Below, one piece after another: positions 30,674-41,441 of a stretch of DNA of 64,000 bases. Below the pieces are notes generated by a model. The model saw only the letters and a program-made list of their open reading frames with translations, was not told where the DNA came from and did not search any database. Source of the DNA: an uncultured Prochlorococcus sp. Its GTDB lineage: Bacteria > Cyanobacteriota > Cyanobacteriia > PCC-6307 > Cyanobiaceae. How positions within the stretch are numbered: the first letter of the stretch is position 1; every line of letters begins with the position of its first letter. The translations under genes and the position numbers were made by a program. The stretch lies in NCBI GenBank assembly GCA_902574425.1, contig CACGNA010000001.1:62001-126000 (forward strand), read 5' to 3'.

Positions 30674-32563
30674 TTAAGATAACTTTTCTAAATAATCAAG
30701 ATCATTAAGAAATCCATCTCCAATATTTAAATGTCCTTGCCAAGTTTCTACAATAAAAGATCTTTTTTCATTACTATTTCGCAAAAGAAATTTAAGAAAT
30801 TCGATCATTTTAGGGCTTTCTTTCAACCCCAAGCCCTCATCATCAATTCCATTGGCCCCAGCTAAATGCAAGTGCTTTGCATATGGAAGAATTTTAAATG
30901 ACCATTTATGAAAATCTTCTTTATAGAAATTACATGCCATAAATAAATGCGATATATCTAAACAAATAGGCCTATTATATTGCTTGCAGAAATTAAAAAT
31001 TTCTTTTGGATGTGCGAAAGTATTAACAAATCTTTGTCCACCCAAATACCAGGCTAAAGCTGGCAATGTTTGAGGCAAGATATTTATAAAATTATATCTT
31101 TTTTCAAATTTATTAATGAAATCATTGATAAGCTTATATTCATTTTTTCTAGAGTCATCATGATGATTCTCTGAGTATGAAGAGAAACTAGTAACACAAT
31201 TTACTTTATAAGAAAGCTTCATTTCTTGATAAAAAACTTGAATATGATCTAAAAGTTTTTGAAATTCTTTATTTGAATTCAAAGCATTTTCCTTATTTTT
31301 ACTTGTAGGATCAAAAACTAAATTTCCTTGATATATATCAGGAGCATGAAAACCAATTTTTTTTGTTTTTACAATATTCTTTAGTTCAGTAAATTTATTA
31401 TTATTAATATCCTTCATAGACATATGAATTTCTAAATAATTAGTTTTTATTCGATTAACTAATAAATTTATATCTCGATATCTGACTGGTATTCCAAAAA
31501 GATGTGCTTCTAGTTTCTTAAAAACTTTCACATTTTCTTCTTTAATAAAAAAATCTTTAGAAAGAATATTTCCTGATTTTATATTTTTTATTAGTTTTTT
31601 ATTATCAAAATCCTTAAATTGCACAGGTGTTAGTCCTTCACCAGATGGATAAAAATCAATATTTGAATAACTTACTTTATCTCCCTTTTCTAAATCCTTT
31701 TTTACTATTAAAGTCTTTGATAATGAAATTCTATTTGCTTTTTCTCCTGGTCCAATAACTCTTTGATCATTTTTCCCTCCTAAAATAACAAATGTATCCC
31801 TTAATTTCCTAACGAAACCTTTAAACTCTCCAGGTTCCAAACTTACTGCATGGTCATTACCATAAGATTCCCTAGATAATGTAATGTGTTTCTCTATGAT
31901 TTTTGAACCTATTGCTACTGCAGAAATACAAGCCAAGTCTCCAAAATCATGACTTGAATAACCAACATCAATAATGTTTTTATTTTTTAGATTATTAATA
32001 TAATTTAAATTTAAATGATGATTTGGTGCTGGATAAGCTGAGTGACAATGTAATAAAGCATAAATAATATTTTTACCTGAAAGATAATTAATTAGATTAT
32101 TTATTTCATTTTCATTTGCCATACCTGTAGAAAAAATAATTGGTTTTTTTGTCTCAATTATTTTTTCTATTAATATAGGATTATTCATATCTGCAGATGC
32201 CACTTTATATAAAATAGGATTTAATACTTCTGCGAACTCCAGTGCTTCTAAATCCCAGACAGAAAAAAAACAAGTTATTTTAATACTCTCACAGTAATTC
32301 CAGATTAATTTATAACCATCAAAATCAATAAAAGTTTTTCTTATATAATCATCTACTATTTCAGATCCAATATCTCTAGAACCATCAATATCTAGAAAAA
32401 GTTTTTTTGATCTTAATTGAAACTTAACTGCATTAAATCCTGCTTCTTTTGCTAAATAACATAATTTCTTAGCATCTGAAATTGATCCATTATGATTAAG
32501 ACCAATTTCGGCAATAATATATGGATTGCCTTCATCCCAAGGAATTCTATTCAAAACAACCAA
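30674..32563 (-). CDS. neuB: NeuB-family nonulosonate synthase with SAF domain fused to a C-terminal AP-endonuclease-2/xylose-isomerase-like TIM barrel
   Basis: 629 aa; N-term PYIIAEIGLNHNGSISDAKKL...AVKFQLR, VGYSSHDFGDLACISAVAIGSKIIEKHITL; C-term IGFHAPDIYQGNLVFDPTSK, PICLDISHLFMACN, HLHLAGANGIDDEGLGL. Confidence 0.88.
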   Translation of the reverse strand: MVVLNRIPWDEGNPYIIAEIGLNHNGSISDAKKLCYLAKEAGFNAVKFQLRSKKLFLDIDGSRDIGSEIVDDYIRKTFIDFDGYKLIWNYCESIKITCFFSVWDLEALEFAEVLNPILYKVASADMNNPILIEKIIETKKPIIFSTGMANENEINNLINYLSGKNIIYALLHCHSAYPAPNHHLNLNYINNLKNKNIIDVGYSSHDFGDLACISAVAIGSKIIEKHITLSRESYGNDHAVSLEPGEFKGFVRKLRDTFVILGGKNDQRVIGPGEKANRISLSKTLIVKKDLEKGDKVSYSNIDFYPSGEGLTPVQFKDFDNKKLIKNIKSGNILSKDFFIKEENVKVFKKLEAHLFGIPVRYRDINLLVNRIKTNYLEIHMSMKDINNNKFTELKNIVKTKKIGFHAPDIYQGNLVFDPTSKNKENALNSNKEFQKLLDHIQVFYQEMKLSYKVNCVTSFSSYSENHHDDSRKNEYKLINDFINKFEKRYNFINILPQTLPALAWYLGGQRFVNTFAHPKEIFNFCKQYNRPICLDISHLFMACNFYKEDFHKWSFKILPYAKHLHLAGANGIDDEGLGLKESPKMIEFLKFLLRNSNEKRSFIVETWQGHLNIGDGFLNDLDYLEKLS

Positions 32564-32643
32564 GAAAGGTAATTTAGTAATTATATCCTCATAGGTGATT
32601 ATTTATGAATTTTTAGATTCTGAAAAAAAAAATCAAAAATTTG

Positions 32644-33756
32644 CTAATAATTTCGACAAATTGAATTCACTTTATCAACTATATGTTCTACAAAATCTAA
32701 AGGCATATAATCAAAGACTGGAAGAGAAATATTATGATCACAATGATATTCCGTAAGAGGTAAATCTCCATATTTGTAACCTAGATCTTTATATGCAGGC
32801 ATTAAATGAACCGGTGTCTTATAACTTACATTGGTAATAATCCCATTTTTTTCTAAATCTTTTTGAAATATATCTCTATCCTTTTTAAAATAAAATGGGA
32901 TTAAATAATATGAGCAATTCGAATTTTTTGGATGTGGAATAGGATTTAATAATTCTGAATTAATATTTTGATAATACAAATTAGCTATTTTTTTTCTATG
33001 TGCAATATTTTGATCTAATTTAGTTAATTTATAATTTAGGATTGCGGCTTGAATTTCGTCCATTCTGGAGTTATAGCCATCAACCTTAGCGATATAATCC
33101 TTTTCTATACCATAAAATCTTAATTCCTTTAGGAGATTATATTTCGATAAATTATTTGTGCAAATAATACCTGCATCACCAAAAGCTCCCAAAGATTTTG
33201 TTGGATAGAATGAAAAAGCAGAGAAATCACCAATTGAGCCAACCTTTCTACTATTTATTTTAGCTCCATGTGCTTGACTACAATCTTCAATTATTGTCAA
33301 CCCATGAGTTTTCTTATATTTTATTAATGCATCAAAATTTACTGGATAACCATAAAGATGCACAATAATAATAGCTTTAGTCCTTGCGGATATTAAGCCT
33401 GGTAATTTATCAATATCTATTAACCCATTTTTATTTACATCCACAAATATAGGTCTGGCATTAGCTTGCTTAATTGCAGAAACTGTAGGGATTGCAGTAT
33501 TAGCTACTGTTATAACCTCATCGCCCTGATCAATTCCAATAGCTTTAAGAATAAGAAATATAGCATTTGTTGCATTATCACAACCTACTGAGTATTTTGT
33601 TCCAATATATTCAGAAAAATTTTTTTCAAATTCTATTAATTGATTACCCAAAAGTAATCTGCCAGAATCAAAAACATTATTTATCAACTTTAAGTAAGTA
33701 TCTCTATTTCGCTTTAAATCATATTCGCAAGTCCATGAGGGTATTATATTTCTCAT
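32644..33756 (-). CDS. DegT/DnrJ/EryC1 (FdtB/QdtB-like) aminotransferase
   Basis: EVITVANTAIPTVSAI, AIIIVHLYGYPVNFD, IIEDCSQAHGA, DFSAFSFYPTKSLGAFGDAGII. Confidence 0.92.
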   Translation of the reverse strand: MRNIIPSWTCEYDLKRNRDTYLKLINNVFDSGRLLLGNQLIEFEKNFSEYIGTKYSVGCDNATNAIFLILKAIGIDQGDEVITVANTAIPTVSAIKQANARPIFVDVNKNGLIDIDKLPGLISARTKAIIIVHLYGYPVNFDALIKYKKTHGLTIIEDCSQAHGAKINSRKVGSIGDFSAFSFYPTKSLGAFGDAGIICTNNLSKYNLLKELRFYGIEKDYIAKVDGYNSRMDEIQAAILNYKLTKLDQNIAHRKKIANLYYQNINSELLNPIPHPKNSNCSYYLIPFYFKKDRDIFQKDLEKNGIITNVSYKTPVHLMPAYKDLGYKYGDLPLTEYHCDHNISLPVFDYMPLDFVEHIVDKVNSICRNY

Positions 33757-33909
33757 AGTTAAAATTTTTATCTTAGTATATATGCAAACAGCTTATAAAC
33801 TTAACCAAATGAGCAATATATGATTAATTTCTAAGTCAAAATTATCTAAATAAAATCGTTTGTTGATAAAATCAATAAGTTAAACATCAAGTCTATTTAA
33901 AAATCTAAA

Positions 33910-33951
33910 TATTTGAATATTTGTAAACCAACTTTTATCTATATTCAAATA
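33910..33951 (+). repeat. Perfect 11-bp inverted repeat upstream of gmd
   Basis: TATTTGAATAT (33910-33920) / ATATTCAAATA (33941-33951), 20-nt spacer. Confidence 0.6.
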
Positions 33952-33989
33952 AAGCTTCAAATTAATTATCTTCAAAATTCTAAATTTAA

Positions 33990-35069
33990 ATGAAAACTGC
34001 CTTAATAACAGGAATAACTGGACAAGATGGTTCATATCTAGCAGAATTTTTAATTAAAAGAGGATATGAAGTTCATGGGATAAAAAGACGATCCTCTTTA
34101 TTTAATACTGAGAGAATAGACCATTTATATCAAGACCCGCATACGGAAGAAAGAAACTTCATCCTTCACCACGGTGACATGACAGATTCAAGCTCTCTAA
34201 TAAGAATCATTCAAGATGTTCAGCCTGATGAAATTTATAATCTCGCAGCTCAAAGCCATGTAGCAGTATCTTTTGAAGAGCCAGAATATACTGCCAATTC
34301 AGATGCGTTAGGAGCACTAAGGATCTTAGAAGCAATTAGAATTCTAAAACTAGAAAAGAAAACAAAGTTTTACCAAGCAAGTACTTCTGAACTTTATGGA
34401 ATGGTTCAAGAAGTTCCTCAAAAAGAGACTACTCCTTTTTACCCTAGAAGTCCTTATGCAGTTGCAAAATTATATGCGTATTGGATAACTATTAACTACC
34501 GTGAAGCTTATGGTATATATGCTTGTAATGGCATTCTATTTAATCATGAATCTCCAGTGAGAGGAGAAACTTTTGTAACTAGAAAAATAACACGAGGATT
34601 ATCTAGAATCAAGCTTGGCTTACAGTCATGCTTATATTTAGGAAATTTAGACTCAAAAAGAGATTGGGGCCACGCTAAAGATTATGTTGAAATGCAATGG
34701 TTGATGATGCAACAAGAAATCGCAGAAGACTATGTAATAGCAACTGGCCAGCAATTTACTGTTAGAGAATTTGTACAGGTAGCATCTAAATGTCTAGATT
34801 TAAATATAACTTGGGAAGGGGAAGGAATAAACGAATTAGGTATTTGTAATGGGGAAGTCATAATAAAAGTAGATAAAAGATACTTTAGACCAACAGAGGT
34901 AGACTCGTTACTTGGAGATCCACAAAAAGCAAAAAAGAAACTAGGCTGGGAGCCCAAAATATCATTCCAAGAACTTGTTAGCGAAATGGTCAATGAAGAT
35001 CTTAAAATTGCCAAAAGAAATGAACTAATCAAAAAACATGGCTACTCAATTCTGGATTTTCATGAATGA
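33990..35069 (+). CDS. gmd: GDP-mannose 4,6-dehydratase
   Basis: [42 protein letters not shown]. Confidence 0.97.
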   Translation: MKTALITGITGQDGSYLAEFLIKRGYEVHGIKRRSSLFNTERIDHLYQDPHTEERNFILHHGDMTDSSSLIRIIQDVQPDEIYNLAAQSHVAVSFEEPEYTANSDALGALRILEAIRILKLEKKTKFYQASTSELYGMVQEVPQKETTPFYPRSPYAVAKLYAYWITINYREAYGIYACNGILFNHESPVRGETFVTRKITRGLSRIKLGLQSCLYLGNLDSKRDWGHAKDYVEMQWLMMQQEIAEDYVIATGQQFTVREFVQVASKCLDLNITWEGEGINELGICNGEVIIKVDKRYFRPTEVDSLLGDPQKAKKKLGWEPKISFQELVSEMVNEDLKIAKRNELIKKHGYSILDFHE

Positions 35070-36043
35070 CAAAGGTAAATAATTCAAAAAAAGTTTTTGT
35101 TGCTGGTCATAAAGGAATGGTTGGTTCTGCTATTTCAGATCAACTGGGAAAAGATCCAGAAATTAAAATCTTAAAAAAATCTAGAGAAGAGCTTGATTTA
35201 ACAAATCAAGCAGATGTTAGAGATTTCTTTCAAAATGAAAAACCAAATGAGGTATATCTTGCAGCTGCAAAAGTGGGGGGAATTTTAGCAAATAGCAATT
35301 ATCCTGCAGATTTTATAGCCCAAAACTTATCAATTCAACTAAATGTAATTCAATCAGCATTTGAGAGTGGAGTCAAAAAACTTTTATTTTTAGGTTCGAG
35401 TTGTATATATCCTAAATTTGCCAACCAACCTATTACAGAAACTGAACTATTAGAAGGATCTTTAGAACCTACAAATGAACCATATGCCATTGCAAAAATT
35501 GCAGGCATAAAACTTTGTGAGAGTTATAACAGACAATATGGTGAGTCGCAAAAAATTGATTATCGTTGTGTTATGCCTACAAATTTATATGGTCCAGGAG
35601 ATAATTATGAAGAATATAATAGCCATGTAATACCCGCTTTAATAAAAAGGATCCACGAAGCGAAAGTAAATAATTTTAATTCAATAAATATTTGGGGCAC
35701 AGGAAACGTAAAAAGAGAATTTTTACATGTAAAAGATATGGCATCAGCCGCTATCCACATTATGAATTTACCAAGATCAGTTTTTGAGAAGATTACTAAT
35801 CCAATGTGCAGTCATGTTAATGTTGGTACTGGTCATGACTTAACAATTAGGGAGTTAGGGAAAACTATTGCACAGGTTATTAACTATAAAGGAGAATTAA
35901 AATTTGATATATCAAAACCGGATGGTACTCCTAGAAAATTACTTGATATTTCAAAAATTAGAGATTTAGGCTGGTCTGCAAAAATTGACTTGATTGAAGG
36001 ATTAAAAAATACCTATGAAGATTTTATAAAATTAAAAAGTTGA
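35066..36043 (+). CDS. fcl: GDP-L-fucose synthase
   Basis: [48 protein letters not shown]; overlaps gmd by 4 nt. Confidence 0.97.
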   Translation: MTKVNNSKKVFVAGHKGMVGSAISDQLGKDPEIKILKKSREELDLTNQADVRDFFQNEKPNEVYLAAAKVGGILANSNYPADFIAQNLSIQLNVIQSAFESGVKKLLFLGSSCIYPKFANQPITETELLEGSLEPTNEPYAIAKIAGIKLCESYNRQYGESQKIDYRCVMPTNLYGPGDNYEEYNSHVIPALIKRIHEAKVNNFNSINIWGTGNVKREFLHVKDMASAAIHIMNLPRSVFEKITNPMCSHVNVGTGHDLTIRELGKTIAQVINYKGELKFDISKPDGTPRKLLDISKIRDLGWSAKIDLIEGLKNTYEDFIKLKS

Positions 36044-36161
36044 TTTTACAATCTTTCTCTCAATTATTTGAAGTTTAAGGATTTTAATATTTTTATCACT
36101 TTTTATAATGTTTAAAGACTTTATGCATTAAATTATTATTCAAGTAAATTAATTTATATTA

Positions 36162-37178
36162 TTGAAGTTTTTAATAACAGGCGGTTTAGGATTTATCGGT
36201 ACAAATTTAATAAAATTTCTTTTGTCTAAAAATGAGCATGAAATCTTGAATTTAGACAAAATTACATATTCTGCTAACTCCTCAGTAAATAAATATTTTA
36301 AATTAAATGACTTATATAGATTCGTTAAGGGAGATATATGTGATGAAACTCTGCTAACAAGTTTATTAAATGATTTTAAGCCAGATTTTGTTATGAATTT
36401 AGCCGCTGAATCTCATGTAGATAAATCAATCTCTGGGCCAAATGACTTTATAAGAACAAATATTTTTGGAACCACAAATTTACTGAATACTACTAAAGAT
36501 TATTGGTCTAAATTATCAGGAGAAAAAAAATATCAATTTAGATTTCATCACATATCCACTGATGAGGTTTTTGGTAGTGTTTTTGATGATGGACTTTTCC
36601 ATGAAGAATCTAGGTATGATCCTAGCTCCCCATATGCCGCCTCAAAAGCAAGTTCAGATCATTTAGTAAGGGCTTGGCATAAAACGTATGGATTACCAAT
36701 TTTAATTTCTAATTGCTCTAACAATTATGGCCCTTATCAATATCCTGAGAAGCTTATTCCATTGATAATTTTAAATGCTTTAAATTTCAAGACTTTACCT
36801 ATTTATGGTAATGGTCTCCAAGTAAGAGATTGGCTGCATGTTGAAGACCATGTGAAAGCTTTATATACAATAATTACAAAGGGGAAAGTTGGAGAAACTT
36901 ATAATATTGGGGCAAATAATCAGATTAGCAATATAAAACTTGTAAAAAATATCTGTAATTTTTTAGATTCAGAGATTGAAGACAAACAAAAAGAGATAAA
37001 ATCTTACAAGGATTTAATAATATACGTAAAAGACAGACCTGGTCATGACGTTTGTTATGGAATTGATGCAAGAAAAATAAAAAAGGACTTAGATTGGAAG
37101 CCAGAGATAGATTTTCAATTAGGTATTCAAAAAACAATTAAATGGTACATTAAAAATAAATTTTTATATATTACCTAA
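36162..37178 (+). CDS. rfbB: dTDP-glucose 4,6-dehydratase (TTG start)
   Basis: FLITGGLGFIGTNLI, HHISTDEVFGSV, SPYAASKASSDHLVRAW, NNYGPYQYPEKLIPL. Confidence 0.95.
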   Translation: MKFLITGGLGFIGTNLIKFLLSKNEHEILNLDKITYSANSSVNKYFKLNDLYRFVKGDICDETLLTSLLNDFKPDFVMNLAAESHVDKSISGPNDFIRTNIFGTTNLLNTTKDYWSKLSGEKKYQFRFHHISTDEVFGSVFDDGLFHEESRYDPSSPYAASKASSDHLVRAWHKTYGLPILISNCSNNYGPYQYPEKLIPLIILNALNFKTLPIYGNGLQVRDWLHVEDHVKALYTIITKGKVGETYNIGANNQISNIKLVKNICNFLDSEIEDKQKEIKSYKDLIIYVKDRPGHDVCYGIDARKIKKDLDWKPEIDFQLGIQKTIKWYIKNKFLYIT

Positions 37179-37217
37179 ATAATGAGATAATTAGAATATA
37201 AAAATCAAAGTATAAAA

Positions 37218-38081
37218 GTGAAAGGAATACTGTTAGCAGGAGGTTCAGGTACTAGATTAATGCCTGCTACATTTGCTATTTCAAAGCAACTTATTCCAAT
37301 TTATGATAAACCGATGGTTTATTATCCTTTGGCCACATTAATGTTAGCTGAAATCAAGGATATCCTTCTAATTACAACCAGATTGGATCTTGAAAGATTT
37401 AAATTGCTCTTGGGCGATGGTTCTCAATGGGGTCTTAATATTTCATATTTAATCCAAGAGAATCCAGGAGGTATTGCAGAGGCTTTTATAATTGGCGAAG
37501 ATTTTATAGGAGATAGTAAGGTAGCACTAATATTAGGCGATAATATTTTTTATGGTAATGAATTATCCAAAGACCTTTTGAAAGCAAAATCATTTGAAGG
37601 GGCAACTATTTTTGTCTCTCAAGTAATTGATCCAGAAAGATATGGCATTGTAGAATTTAATATACATAATGAACCAATTAGTATAGAAGAAAAGCCAAAA
37701 ATCCCTAAATCAAATTTTGCTATAACTGGATTATATTTTTACGATAATAAAGTAATTGACATCGCAAGAAATCTAAAACCCTCTTCAAGAGGTGAATTAG
37801 AAATAACTGATATAAACAAAATTTATCTTAAAAATAATTCATTAAACATACAAAGATTTGGACGAGGTCATGCTTGGCTTGACACAGGAACTCATGATTC
37901 GCTTTTGGAAGCTAGTCAATTTGTTGCAACCATAGAAAATAGGCAAGGTTTAAAAATTTGTTGTCCAGAAGAAATTGCTTATCGAAAAAAATATATTAAT
38001 AAAAAACAGCTTGAAAACCTATCATCAAATTTAAGTAAAACAAATTATGGTAAATATTTAAAATTAATTTTGAATGAATAA
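37218..38081 (+). CDS. rfbA: Glucose-1-phosphate thymidylyltransferase (GTG start)
   Basis: [55 protein letters not shown]. Confidence 0.97.
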   Translation: MKGILLAGGSGTRLMPATFAISKQLIPIYDKPMVYYPLATLMLAEIKDILLITTRLDLERFKLLLGDGSQWGLNISYLIQENPGGIAEAFIIGEDFIGDSKVALILGDNIFYGNELSKDLLKAKSFEGATIFVSQVIDPERYGIVEFNIHNEPISIEEKPKIPKSNFAITGLYFYDNKVIDIARNLKPSSRGELEITDINKIYLKNNSLNIQRFGRGHAWLDTGTHDSLLEASQFVATIENRQGLKICCPEEIAYRKKYINKKQLENLSSNLSKTNYGKYLKLILNE

Positions 38082-38176
38082 TTTTCTATGATTCAATATA
38101 CTGATAATATAAAACTTATTAAATGAGTATAATTAAATTTTCTTACCAATATATATTTTTTAAAAGTTTTTAAAAG

Positions 38177-39964
38177 ATGATTAAAGATATAAAAAAAATC
38201 CTATTTTTGTTAGATAAAGAGGATAAAAAAAGATCTTATTTACTACTTTTAGCTTCTATTATTATGGCAATATTTGAGGTTTTTAGTGTGGCCTCGATAA
38301 TGCCATTTATTGCAATTATATCTAATGAGAATCTAATCCTTACTCAACCAATTCTATTCAAAATATATAACTACTTTGAAATATCTAGTCCAAAAGTATT
38401 CATAATACTTTTTGGTGTTTTTTCATTTTTACTTTTTGTTTTATCTTTAACTTGTAAAGCAATAACAACTTATTTGCAGATTATTTTTATGCAACATAGT
38501 GAATATAGAATAAGTCAAAGAATTTTTGGCAGATACATAAATCAACCATATGAATGGTTTCTAAAAAGAAACAGCTCTATTCTTGGAAAAACTATTCTTT
38601 CAGAGGTAAATACAATAATTAACTATGGACTATTGCCTTTAATAACCATCACATCACAATCAATTGTTTTCATTTCAATTTTTACACTAGTCATAATCGT
38701 TAATCCAATAATGGCATTAGGAATAATAGGGATATTAGGTTCTCTATATTTTTTAATTTTTAAAATTTTTAGTAGATTTATTAAAAGAATAGGTGCGGAA
38801 AGAAGTGAAACAAATTCTGTAAGATTCAAGCTTTTAAATGAAGCTTTTAATGCATCAAAGGTTGTTAAACTTCTTGGCTTGGAGGATTCTTACATTAGGA
38901 GATATAACCCTGTAGCAAAAAGATATGCAATGAAAGAATCCTATCTTCAGGGTATTACACAGCTTCCTAGATTTATAGTTGAAATAGTTGCATTTGGAGG
39001 AATACAATTACTGATTATTTTAATAATCTTAAGTGGTAAAGATATTAATAATGCATTACCACTTATTAGTTTGTATGTATTCTCTGGATATAGATTAATG
39101 CCTGCTATTCAACAAATCTATAATAGTTTTACACAATTTAGATATGTAAGTATTCCTCTTGATAATTTTTATAGAGATTCTTTAACTTTATCAATTAATC
39201 ACCAAAATCAATCAAATATCAAACCATTAAGATTTAAAGATTCTATAAAATTAGAAAATATTAGTTTTAAATATGCAGGATCAAAAAAAGAAATAATTAA
39301 TGAATTAAGTATAGAAATTTTGAAAAAATCAAAAGTTGGTTTAGTAGGGTCAACAGGTAGCGGGAAAACAACAACCATCGATATAATATTAGGACTTCTT
39401 TCACCTACAAGTGGCAAACTTAAAGTTGACAATCGTTTAATAAATAAGAAAAATGTTCGTTCTTGGCAAAACATCTTGGGTTACGTACCCCAAGATATTT
39501 ATCTTTCTGATGAAAATATTGCTGCGAATATAGCTTTTGGAGTTAAGGCAAAAGATATCAACTATGAAGCGATCGAAAAAGCTTCAAAAATAGCAAACCT
39601 TCATAAATTTATTATTAATGAACTTCCTAATGGATATGAAACAAAAGTAGGAGAGAGAGGTATAAGATTATCTGGAGGACAAAGGCAAAGAATTGGAATA
39701 GCAAGAGCTCTTTATCACAATCCAAAAATACTTATTCTTGATGAGGCCACCAGCTCACTAGATAATCTTACTGAAAAAGCTGTAATGGAAGCTGTAAATA
39801 ATCTAAGCAAAGAAATTACCGTAATATTAATTGCTCATAGATTAAGCACGGTAAAAAATTGCGACATAATTTACTTCTTAGAAAAGGGAAGACTATTGGC
39901 TAAAGGGAAATACGAAGAGCTAAGGGAAAAAGTTCCCGCCTTTGAAAGGATGAGTAGATTTTAA
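38177..39964 (+). CDS. ABC transporter with fused TM and ATPase domains (MsbA/PglK-like)
   Basis: GLVGSTGSGKTTTIDIILG, RLSGGQRQRIGIARALYHNPKILILDEATSSLD; N-terminal TM domain. Confidence 0.93.
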   Translation: MIKDIKKILFLLDKEDKKRSYLLLLASIIMAIFEVFSVASIMPFIAIISNENLILTQPILFKIYNYFEISSPKVFIILFGVFSFLLFVLSLTCKAITTYLQIIFMQHSEYRISQRIFGRYINQPYEWFLKRNSSILGKTILSEVNTIINYGLLPLITITSQSIVFISIFTLVIIVNPIMALGIIGILGSLYFLIFKIFSRFIKRIGAERSETNSVRFKLLNEAFNASKVVKLLGLEDSYIRRYNPVAKRYAMKESYLQGITQLPRFIVEIVAFGGIQLLIILIILSGKDINNALPLISLYVFSGYRLMPAIQQIYNSFTQFRYVSIPLDNFYRDSLTLSINHQNQSNIKPLRFKDSIKLENISFKYAGSKKEIINELSIEILKKSKVGLVGSTGSGKTTTIDIILGLLSPTSGKLKVDNRLINKKNVRSWQNILGYVPQDIYLSDENIAANIAFGVKAKDINYEAIEKASKIANLHKFIINELPNGYETKVGERGIRLSGGQRQRIGIARALYHNPKILILDEATSSLDNLTEKAVMEAVNNLSKEITVILIAHRLSTVKNCDIIYFLEKGRLLAKGKYEELREKVPAFERMSRF

Positions 39965-40086
39965 TAATTATTATTAAAAACTGCTTTAATATATTTTTTC
40001 AATCCATCTAGAATATTATATTTAGGCTCCCATTTCAATAGCCTTTTAGCATAACTAATATAAGCTTTTACATTAAAACCAACCTT
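39961..40086 (-). pseudogene. C-terminal remnant of a SDR/NAD-dependent nucleotide-sugar epimerase
   Basis: Reverse strand: KVGFNVKAYISYAKRLLKWEPKYNILDGLKKYIKAVFNNNY*, with no ORF upstream; matches the tail pattern of the intact SDR at 60433 (ISHARNILKWNPKYTFYEGLHKYIDEVV). Confidence 0.75.
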
Positions 40087-40179
40087 TAATAATTATCTAC
40101 CAAATGAGCTTCAATAAATCATTAGGAACCAGTTATGAAAATATTTTTTTTGATCCAACTTTCATAAAAATTTAGATAT

Positions 40180-41427
40180 CTAGATTAAACATAACTTCTT
40201 TAATATTATTATTAATTTTGATTTTAAACTACTTAAGAAAGGATATATAATCTTACCTTTAATAAATTCTTTGATTTCAAAGAAATCAATTAGTGAATTA
40301 TCAATTGAATTTATATTCTGGAAGATAAAATCCTCATTAAATTCTTTATTAGTATCACTTACTATTGAAATCCATTCAAAAAAAAGTTTTTCATTTTTAA
40401 AAAATTGCATTTTATGTTTTCTACCATGACAAGCTAATCTAAAAATCAGATCATCTAAGTACCATAAATCATTTTCAGGATTATCTTTATTTTCAATAAA
40501 ACCCAATAAAAATTTTTTTAATTTTGGCTTATTATATTTATCAAAAAACTCTCGCTGAATCTTAAGATAATCAACATTAAATTTTTGATAGTTTTCAAGA
40601 CCAAAAAAGATTTGATTTGCTGCCATTTGTATTGAATCTTTTATAAAAAGGGTATTTTCTTCATTAAATAAGTAATTTAAACCACACTTTAAATTTTCAG
40701 ACAAAATGCATGGTACCCCTTTTGAAAAAGATTCAATTAAAACCCTTGGCACTCCCTCTTTATGAGAGTTCAAAAATACAAAGCGACTTTTAGAAATTAT
40801 CTCATGCATTAAATCATCAGATATTGGGAAATTACCAAAAGATTCCTGTGAAGAACTAATAAAAGATATATTTTTAAGCTGTTCTGTTGAAAAAAGAAGT
40901 TTTGGCAATTCAAAATAATTTCTATCAATTTGCTGTTCTAAATATACTTTATCACCAAGATTTAATTTTCTTGGATCTGGTACCACAAAAATGACTTTTA
41001 AATCTTCTTTCAAAGAAAATAATTTTTTTATAATTAATAAAGTTTCTTTTATTCTTTTTATCTCGGATGGTCTAGATATTACACAAATATCCCAAATCTT
41101 ATTTGGAGTTGATTTGATTTCTTTAAAAGGTAAGAAATTAACACAAGTTAAAGGGGTTATTATTTCTTTTTGTAAGTTGGAAAGAAAATTTGCCGAAGGG
41201 TTTGACCACATATAAAATGATTCCCAGTTATTTTTAGGCCAAAAATTAAAGTTTGAACAATCGCCTTGAATATGAACACCAAAAATCCATTTATTATGCT
41301 TTTTAGAATTCATTAGGAATTGTTTGACTTTCTTAGATTTCTTAGGTAATCCTCTCAAGACTTCATTATGAGTGAAGGTTATAATTCCTGGTGTTGTTAA
41401 TGAAGGTTTTTTTAATAGACAAGGCAT
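40180..41427 (-). CDS. Glycosyltransferase (GT-B, GT4-like C-terminus)
   Basis: SKSRFVFLNSHKEGVPRVLIESFSKGVPCILS. Confidence 0.8.
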   Translation of the reverse strand: MPCLLKKPSLTTPGIITFTHNEVLRGLPKKSKKVKQFLMNSKKHNKWIFGVHIQGDCSNFNFWPKNNWESFYMWSNPSANFLSNLQKEIITPLTCVNFLPFKEIKSTPNKIWDICVISRPSEIKRIKETLLIIKKLFSLKEDLKVIFVVPDPRKLNLGDKVYLEQQIDRNYFELPKLLFSTEQLKNISFISSSQESFGNFPISDDLMHEIISKSRFVFLNSHKEGVPRVLIESFSKGVPCILSENLKCGLNYLFNEENTLFIKDSIQMAANQIFFGLENYQKFNVDYLKIQREFFDKYNKPKLKKFLLGFIENKDNPENDLWYLDDLIFRLACHGRKHKMQFFKNEKLFFEWISIVSDTNKEFNEDFIFQNINSIDNSLIDFFEIKEFIKGKIIYPFLSSLKSKLIIILKKLCLI

Positions 41428-41441
41428 AATTCTTATGATTT

